In this document: positions 57,099 through 64,000 of the stretch, piece after piece
Layout of the letters: each line of letters opens with the position of its first letter
How positions within the stretch are numbered: the stretch's first letter is position 1
Assembly: GCA_026936325.1 (NCBI GenBank)
Contig: JAPTHN010000146.1
Coordinates: 124,001 to 188,000, forward strand
Origin: Platynereis dumerilii
Lineage: Eukaryota; Annelida; Polychaeta; Phyllodocida; Nereididae
DNA length: 64,000 bases
Direction of reading: 5' to 3'
Notes under the pieces: generated by a model
Told to the model about the DNA's origin: nothing
The model's database searches: none
Seen by the model: only the letters and a program-made list of their open reading frames with translations
Position numbers and translations under genes: made by a program

Positions 57099-58585
57099 GA
57101 AAAAAAAACTACGATATGACGCTGATCATTGTAAATTAATACATTTTTCATCTGACCTTATCCTGACATTACCTTTTATCCCCAATGTATTAGCTGGTAT
57201 TGTAAGAGATGTAAACACCATTTGTCTTCATGAAAAACAATATGTTTGGGGACAAGAAGTTAGATGACAAATGGGAGCACAAGACATGCTAGCTTATTGT
57301 CTGTAATGGCACGACATTCTGCAATTTATTTTTCTTTATTTTTTATATTGTTGCATATATTGGTAAGTCCTTGACACTTCTCTACAATGTAGTTTCTGAA
57401 AATATTGATATTTGAATAAAACACCTCAAATCATAAATAGGCCTTCATTAAAAGCTGTAAATTTCCGAAAGTCGCTCAGTTTAGCTGGGTTAACCTGTAA
57501 AATTACCAATATAATTCAAAGGGCTATAAGGGTGAATGACCTGCAAAAACATTATTAGACATGATGTGATTTTATTTAAATTTCACTTCAGAAAAGGACA
57601 TGAAAATAATTCACAAACCATGGATGCATGCACTTCTCTTTAAAATTTCAAAAGGGACGACTTCCTTTTAACTCCATATTTCATCCTCTGTGCATGACTT
57701 CAGCAATAAAGCAAGGCACAACAGCCATGGGCCTGTATATACATTTTTTCATAGATTTTTACTGTATGTGGCAGAGCGATATGCATAAAGACAAATGCAC
57801 TTTATACAAGCAAATTTCATATAAGTACATTTATAAAATGTTGATTGCTGAATATGAAAATCTCAAAGGCTTTGTCAGTTATTGCTGTGTGAATAGGAAA
57901 TTTCCTTTTTTTGTTACACCATCCCCAGTTTTCAAATTGTACAAGGGGGGATCTAATGTTTTGATTTGCATGTTATAATTTTGTACCCAATCTGTCGTAT
58001 TTCTTATATAATGGCCTCTGTACTATTATCTTTGTTGGTTTTATTTTTGTGAAGAAGGTGAGACTTTGATAAAAATATATGTCTTTTGACTTTAAGTTTG
58101 TCTGTTTAGCTGTCTGTCTGTCAGCATGACTCTGGTAAAACAGTTGAACGGATTCTATTGAAACTCACTAGGATTTTTTTCTATTCACCACAACGAAGAA
58201 CGGACTACATTTTGATTCAGATCCATTTATCTGAAGTGTCATAATCATCAGATGAATTTTTTTATATGCACAGAGACCAACCACTAGAGCTGCAGCTCTC
58301 CTTCTAGTGTTTCATGCATGAGTGAGCCAATATGTTCTATTGGACGAAGAGCTTCTCGAAACTGACACCTTGGGCAGAGTGTCAACATGTAGTACTGCCA
58401 GAAGAATGCTTTTTCCTATGGTACCATTGTACATTTGAACTTGATACATGTATGTCCTTGTGATGCAACTACCAAAATTGCATTTATTAGCTGTGCTGCT
58501 AGTCGAACATATAGACATCATAGGCATCTTATTGCCATTAGGAGATCATGAGTTAAAACTAAATTTTTACTTCTCTGCATTCTAG
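57099..58585. other. non-coding stretch
   Basis: Probably intergenic or intronic to the gene whose exon starts at 58586. The frame at 57628..57978 has no splice support. An acceptor-like TTTCATCCTCTGTGCATGACTTCAG ends near 57705 but leads to no convincing exon. Confidence 0.3.
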
Positions 58586-60645
58586 AACATGGAAGAGCTG
58601 TTCTATCTATATAGCATGTATGAACAGAGAATGCTATTCAACTACTCCGAATTTCATAAAAAGGTTTGACACTTAAATCCATCGAAGAAACGTGATTTTA
58701 AAGATAAATTTGAATTTAATAGTATTATGTCGCAGGCAATCCAAAATTTAAACAAATTTTGCTTTGGAGTAGTCAACATTTAACTAAACTTAATAAGATA
58801 TTGATCTCTCATACCTTTACTAAATTTTCCCTTGGGGATTTATTTGACATTTTCATTATTGTCAAGTTCTCCTAAGGAGTTGTACATTAACTCCTGCCTT
58901 TGTAAACAAAGGAGGGCTATTAACGAGTAATTGAGGTTAGGAGCCAGACGTCATTAGATGCAATATAAGCGTTGAAAGCAAGCTCATTTAAAGCTGGTTT
59001 TCATTGTTCATTGTTAGTGTTTCACTTTTCGATGATACTTTAGCCAGATTCAGTTTTGCCAAAAGAAGGGAGAATGATAATTTAGTTTATGGGCAATTCT
59101 GTAAACTCGGACGTACAGATCAGACACTTCGACAGCTTGTGTTGCCCTACTGTTACACCTTAGCTATTTCATTGTTAAATAGGTATTAGGCCCTATGGTA
59201 GGGCTTTCGAACGAGCCATCAACCAAAGCTCAAAGTGTAATAGGAGCTGAGCTGTAAGGCAAAATGTCATCGTTTCGGACGTATGCAGAGAAATGACACT
59301 TTTCTAACTTGATTGCTTGTCTCTCGAATCTCTGTGATTTATATGGAGAAAAATCAATCAATTGACCTTTTCTGTCAAGAAAACTATTTCTTGCATCAGC
59401 CAATTCAATTTCCACAGCAATATTGTCATATTCTGTTTCGGCAGACATATTTTTTGTTTCGGACGTACACGTGTGAATTGGTAGTGCAGATAATATTATT
59501 GCCTGCAGTGCAATAATGATCCACAATTTTAATCTTTTAATTTCAAAAACCTAACATTTTTGAACAATTTTTGTGTATGCTTTTCGTACTATCACAGCTT
59601 CAAATACTGGGCTAAAACTGGTAGATATCATTTTATCTTTCATTTTCTCTGAGTATAATGCCTTTCTGAGCTTGTTACACAATTGCATGCCAGTAACATA
59701 TGCTATGAACTATTTTTCACATCATTTTATTGCTGAAAACAGGAGTTAAAAATGACCAAATTTCAAGGATACCATCTATATCCTGTTTTGTTACCTTTAG
59801 TACTTTTATTTACACCCAAATAGACTGGTCTAAGGTTCTCTGATGAGACTAAGCCTGTGTACCAACACTTGTATCATTTCCTTTGTTCCAGATGTACTAT
59901 CATATAATGTTTTGGACGTACATTGCCATTTTGTTTCGGACGTACACACTTTTAAGTTCTCACCTTGGCAATTTTATTAGGGTTAAATAACTAAAGTGGC
60001 TGCCATGCTATTTATTGACGTAAATGTGCTTTGTATTAGAAGTCTCATGAAGTTAACATCAATAACCTGTGAGCAGGAAAATTATTTAGTCATTTTGGTT
60101 ACGGACGTACATTTAGAATCTTATTAGGTCAAATGCCATTGCCTAACAGATTTCACAACGATTGATGCAAGAATTTTTAATGCAAAAAATGAAAGTGCAT
60201 TCCCACAGGCAGTAACTGACAGCAAAATTGAACCAGCTAACCTATTTCTCTACTGGCAGTGACATCATATATTAAGAGTGCTAAATATGCAATAATTTCT
60301 GTCACCAAACATGGCGTTACTTAAATGAAAAATATCTCAAAAACCTAATGAGGTAATTAATTGATTTTTTCTGTACCTGAAATCAGACTTATTTGGGCAC
60401 ATTATAATACCCTTAGCACTTACCCAGGCCAATTTTGAAATTTTGACTGATTGGTTGATGACTTTACGGAATTGCCCTTATGTGTGTTAAAAGTTTTGGA
60501 TTGCAAACTAACAACATCTTTTAGACTATCTGGCAAAAAGGGTAAGTGACTCTCAGTGACTTCCAACATTTCAAATTTCCTTTGTTACAGGATTATGCCG
60601 GACATCCTGGAAATGCTCTCAACGGCCTACTTAGGAAGGGAATAG
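58586..60645 (+). CDS. candidate 3' end of a host gene, three exons
   Basis: Exon 58586..58663 follows a strong acceptor (TTTTTACTTCTCTGCATTCTAG), reads MEELFYLYSMYEQRMLFNYS and FHKK, and ends at a GTTTGA donor. Exon 60525..60541 is only 17 nt, between ACATCTTTTAG and a strong GTAAGT donor. Exon 60591 follows AAATTTCCTTTGTTACAG and ends with IMPDILEMLSTAYLGRE and a stop at 60643..60645. In this frame all phases agree. However, the small exon and the last exon are open in all three phases (one alternative ends at 60674), so the frame is not certain. The first intron carries the transposon 59091..60477. No protein family is recognised. Confidence 0.4.
59091..60477. mobile_element. 1.4-kb element with TTAT flanks and a CGGACGTAC motif array
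   Basis: The ends GGGCAATTCTGTAAA and (inverted) GGGCAATTCCGTAAA form 15-bp terminal repeats with one mismatch. TTAT at 59087..59090 and 60478..60481 is a likely 4-bp duplication. The motif CGGACGTAC, exact or with one change, occurs in the same orientation at 59108, 59276, 59460, 59913, 59937 and 60102. No transposase frame exists. The superfamily is not assigned. Confidence 0.75.
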
Positions 60646-61200
60646 GAAGCAGTAATGTTGTGATGAATGATTGAAGCTGTTGTCGAGATACACACTAATG
60701 AAGGTTAATGTAACTTGAATCTCACGAATTTAATTGTTTCAGCACACATGTACAACAAATGTTAGCTGGTGTCTGAATGAAGTCTTTTATATAAAATCAC
60801 ACAAATGCCATTATAGATTTTTTCATTTCATAGCCTAATTACACACATATATAGGACTGTTCAGAATTAACCATTTTTTGGTTATAGCACATTCTAAAGA
60901 AGTAAACTCCTGATTATACAAACAATTTAGGCAGACAGTAGACACTGGTTAAGCTTATCTGCGTTAAACTTTTTCAAGATTGTACAGTATACCCAGAAGA
61001 AAATTTCCTTCCCAGCCTCCCTGTGATTTACCAAAAAGAGATATCTATAATTTATATAGTTATATATTACTCAGTTTAGAAGCTTAATTTTGTAATTTGT
61101 ATTTGCTTTGTGCCATTTTCTTTCCTATACAAATTCATACAATGTCATTATACGTCAACTGTCATGTTAAATTACATGCTAGATGTTCTGTTCAATCATT
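60646..61200. other. non-coding stretch between two converging 3' ends
   Basis: It lies between the + strand terminal exon at 60591..60645 and the - strand polyadenylation site near 61200. It probably contains the 3' UTR of the + strand gene. No motif stands out. Confidence 0.3.
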
Positions 61201-61254
61201 CAAGATTCCTTTATTTTCACTGCACGTTGAACTTCTATGAATTTAAACACTTCT

Positions 61255-61394
61255 TTATTCTGCCTCTTCCTCTTTAATACCGATCAGTTCCTTTAAACCA
61301 ACTGCTTCTATGCTGTCAGTATCAGGTTCTTTCATTTTCATGACCACAGCACCTGCTGTTACAATGTCTTCGCTCATGTTGTGAGGTTTCTGGG
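61255..61394 (-). CDS. candidate terminal exon of a host gene
   Basis: On the - strand, after a CACATGCCCAG acceptor-like site, the frame reads NMSEDIVTAGAVVMKMKEP, then DSIEAVGLKELIGIKEEEAE and stops at 61255..61257. The frame stays open upstream to 61437, so the exon may start earlier. AATAAA lies about 40 bases after the stop (complement of 61210..61215), giving a tidy 3' end. The acidic helical tail is typical of a real C-terminus, but no family is recognised. Upstream exons were not linked; a frame at 61750..62052 with an AATCAG|GTATTG donor does not fit in phase. Confidence 0.4.
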
Positions 61395-61449
61395 CATGTG
61401 GTCTCTCTTGGCATGCAAAAATTATGAGTTCTTCGGCTCATGCTGTGGA

Positions 61450-62582
61450 TTTCTGTTAATTGCCGCAAAGTAACAAAACTGTAGAGGATTTAAGATTTGA
61501 AGATAAATATCTGAAATACGTACTTGTTATTTTGGAAAGCAACCAATTCTTACTTGATGAACAAACAAGATTGTTGAATTAAATGGCATTTGCAAACTAG
61601 GCCATCGATAAATTAAGATAAGCCAAATTTTTCACAAGATTTTCAACCATCAGATGATGTTCATGTAATTAATAAATTCCAATATATGATATTTTAGTGC
61701 CAGTTCATTCAGTAGGTCTGCCACATTAACCCAATATTTCTGAAACAAGTTATTCCTCAGCCTGCAGGGCAGGCAGAGTATTGTGAGGGTGGGCAGTTTC
61801 TGGGATCTCTGCTTGTGGGTTTGTGTGTTTGTCAATCGACTCCTGCCAAGAATACTCGATGGATTTAGATTTCCTTTGGCACGATGTGTTCATTTGTACT
61901 GCACAATACCTGATTAAATTTTGGTGAATATTGGAGCTTTTTACAAACACCCTTTGCCTCATTGCCTTGTCTCCTATCTGTCCTAAATATACTCGATCTA
62001 TCAACCAACGCAATGCATAAATAAAGGACATAACGGCATTATAATGCTCCATATATCCTTTTACCTTATGGCATGTTGCTTGTTGGGTGGGGTGCTTGAC
62101 CAGCCTGAACTGGCCAAAGAGCTATCAATAATCGCCTAAATCTGCAGAAAGGTCATTATTAAACACAGTCCTGTGGCATATGACCCTTTTCCTGAAAGGT
62201 CGCATAAGTCTGACTTAGCAATTGTGTCAATTTCCTTGCGATTTGGACAAATCGTTTTACCTGCTATCACACAGGGTGATATCAAATTTTACTCAAATGA
62301 TTTCTTTAAATCATGAGATTTCTGACACCTTGCAGAGTATAGTATCTTAATAAATTTCAAGTAGGTATGGCACTGATTTACCCAAATGACATTATTTCCA
62401 GTGTCTTGCAAAGGATATGAAAAATGACATAATTTGGTATGGCAGTGATTTTCCCAAATCACTGAATTTCTAGCATTTTGCTACGAAAGTGTGGATATTT
62501 GTTCAAATTGCTGCATTGCGAAGCACAAAGTTTTCAGCATTTTCTCAGTAAACTGGATAAAATGAAATGATGAAAATGCAAT
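61450..62582. other. non-coding or undecided stretch
   Basis: It contains the unassigned - strand frame 61750..62052 (for example RVYLGQIGDKAMRQRVFVKS), which ends without recognised domains. No other feature was found. Confidence 0.3.
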
Positions 62583-62779
62583 GATGGAGGGATGGATGAT
62601 TGAGGCTTTACGTCCTATAGTTATGCACTTTGTAGGACAGGAGGAGGACACGGCAATGAGGCAAAGGATGATTGAAACAGCTTTCCAACATAGGCCCAGG
62701 TGACACGGCAAGAGCTGGATTTGAACCCTGGACCCAGCGATTGGCAGTCCAGCCCACTACCACTAGACCAACCCCCCCC
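62583..62779 (-). repeat. tRNA-headed SINE (family 2), best copy
   Basis: On the - strand it starts with a G run, then an A-box-like TTGGTCTAGTGGTAG and a B-box-like GGGTTCAAATCCAG. The body CTCTTGCCGTGTCACCTGGG, TTTGCCTCATTGCCGTGTCC and TCCTCCTGTCCTACAAAGTG follows, ending AGGACGTAAAGCCTCAATCA and a CATC-type tail. Diverged copies occur near 21.0, 40.7 and 43.3 kb, and perhaps a 3' fragment near 0.8 kb. Confidence 0.75.
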
Positions 62780-63221
62780 CCCGGAATGGAAATTCAATGA
62801 AAAGCATAGTGAAGAACAAAAAATATCCTATTATTTTTGTCAGTTCTAACGTGATGATATACCATCTGACATACCGCCTCAGAAGCTGCCTGCTCTGAGC
62901 ACCCTGCGTTACGAAGTGTGTAGGTGCTGCAAAACAAAGCGCCTGATTCACCCGTCAACATACCAGTATTTCAGAATACATCAGTTTGTTCTTGTAAGAA
63001 ATAGTAATTCTGGACAACATAACTGTTCTAAACAATGGTCTAAATAAAGATGTGAACAATTGAAGATTTTTTTTGGCTAACCATAAAAATTCATTGAGAA
63101 ATAATTTTCATAATCAATCTTTTGTTTTGTGCACCACTTTCCAATGTAACCCTCCGTTATCCCCGAATGAATAGCGCACCACCTTTGTCATCCGCCAACC
63201 ATTTTCAGGGCTGCTATTATT
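62780..63221. other. non-coding stretch
   Basis: No gene or recognisable repeat. Confidence 0.3.
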
Positions 63222-63586
63222 GACCGTTCAGAATTTGTGACTGGGGGGGGTGGAAGTTTTGCTGGAACTTCCCTTCAAAAATTGATACCCCCCTTAGGTT
63301 TCATTTGTATTTTTAGTACCCCCCTAGACATACCAAGCAATATACACATATATACTGTTATACAAGGTCACGCGTACAGATTCGCTTCATTTCGCTGACT
63401 TTTGCACATAAAAAAGTCTGGATAAAATGAGTTTATGCCTGTTTTTTAACATTTTTTCTTTGTTGACATTTATTACCGCCCCTTGGAAGTGTTGTCAAAA
63501 ATCGATAACCCCCCTTGAAACACATGTGAAAAGTTAGTACCCCTAGGCCAAAACTCCCACCCTCCAGTCATAAATCCTGAACAGTC
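63222..63586. mobile_element. 365-bp MITE with GACYGTTCAG ends
   Basis: The left arm GACCGTTCAGAATTTGTGAC followed by TGG, a G run and AGTTTTG matches the right arm read inward, GACTGTTCAGGATTTATGAC then TGGAGGGTGGGAGTTTTG. The arms are about 42 bp. The interior repeats GATACCCCCCTT-like words. Its ends resemble a segment (CCATTCAGAATTTAAGACC) inside both 0.97-kb elements. No target duplication is evident. Confidence 0.65.
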
Positions 63587-64000
63587 CCGAAGTATGATTT
63601 TCCAAATTGTAAACATACATGTGTTTTTTTTAATATATATATATATCCTTATTTCTTGCTTTTTTGGGATGCAGAGTTGCTACGACAAATATCTGCTGAA
63701 ATTTGGTCCCCACCAATCAATTTTTTGTCACTGACCAGTGGATCAACTTTGCGACTAGGACAAAAAGTGTGACAACCTGCCCCGAAAGTGTGACAACCTG
63801 CCCCATAATTTTGTGACAACCTGCCCCGAGTGCTTCCCATGGCAACAATGGCTGATTACTGCCATTTTGTTTACATTTCTTCAGTTTTTACATTTTGATA
63901 CCATGAACAGATAAAAGCAAAACAAATTTTTCAATCTGTTCAGTTGTATCACTTGTGTACGAAGAATAACCTGACATTCAATGTGAAGGTGAAATTTTAC
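63587..64000. other. window end with three direct GTGACAACCTGCCCC repeats
   Basis: (TA)n lies at about 63634..63648. GTGACAACCTGCCCC is repeated three times at about 63768..63826. Read on the - strand the unit is GGGGCAGGTTGTCAC, similar in layout to the subterminal units of the elements at 6783..7702 and 18374..19468. This may be the edge of a third such element, but neither terminus could be fixed inside the window. Confidence 0.4.

Noticed and set aside
59004-59189. + strand exon crossing the left end of the CGGACGTAC element
   Set aside because: The frame continues into the transposon, lacks a donor before it and does not fit the phase of neighbouring exons.
1-64000. LTR retroelements or other capsid-bearing elements
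   Set aside because: No paired long terminal repeats, primer-binding sites or gag/integrase motifs were noticed. All reverse-transcriptase-related remains belong to non-LTR LINEs.

Overview
This is AT-rich animal genomic DNA, roughly two thirds A+T by eye. Host exons are short and lie between long introns, with no operons, Shine-Dalgarno sites or long open frames. Several features point to an invertebrate, most likely a marine deuterostome such as an echinoderm or hemichordate: frequent TAGGCCTA-like words, very many non-autonomous DNA transposons with TA or 8-bp target duplications, tRNA-headed SINEs, an L2/CR1-like LINE tail ending near GGCGCTATATAAG, and a LINE with a restriction-like endonuclease. 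The species itself is not resolved. I saw no LTR retrovirus-like or Polinton-like element, CRISPR array, rRNA gene or free-standing tRNA gene.

Host genes. The best gene is an unrecognised six-exon + strand gene (coding 16747..26395) for a protein of about 128 residues. Its exon phases agree across all five junctions, and its introns hold transposons. At 1563..1824 (- strand) a signal-peptide exon is spliced to a symmetrical phase 1-1 LDL-receptor class A exon, with a possible TATA box at 2227..2235. Weaker exon sets are: a - strand set at 10849..13224; a + strand 3' end at 58586..60645 whose intron holds a whole transposon; a - strand terminal exon at 61255..61394 with a polyadenylation signal; and a + strand exon pair at 50837..51308.

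Mobile DNA by region. 5-8 kb: a small hAT-like MITE and a 920-bp TA-flanked element with subterminal repeats. 9.3-10.4 kb: 3' part of an RLE-type LINE. 13.8-15.4 kb: a 1.6-kb element with very long inverted arms. 18.4-19.5, 21.7-23.7 and 25 kb: three terminal-inverted-repeat elements inside introns of the six-exon gene. 28.6-31.3 kb: an L2/CR1-like LINE with a large internal deletion, with about 20 copies of a 48-bp tandem unit directly upstream of its coding region. 32-42 kb: a degenerate, locally repeated module in about five copies, interrupted by a full-length but decayed mariner, a 1-kb hAT-like element with a perfect 8-bp duplication, and SINEs. 46-56 kb: two copies of a 0.97-kb element, a 1.6-kb TA element, and a 2.8-kb composite TA element with a nested palindrome, a perfect 34-bp hairpin and an exon-like ORF. 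56-64 kb: a SINE, a 1.4-kb element with repeated CGGACGTAC motifs, another SINE, a small MITE and three direct repeats at the window end.

Taken together, the window is gene-poor accessory DNA built mainly by non-autonomous cut-and-paste transposons inserted into introns and into each other. The main unknowns worth following are the six-exon gene, the GGGG-capped element families with subterminal repeats, the CGGACGTAC element, and the LINE whose 5' region seems to be made of tandem monomers.
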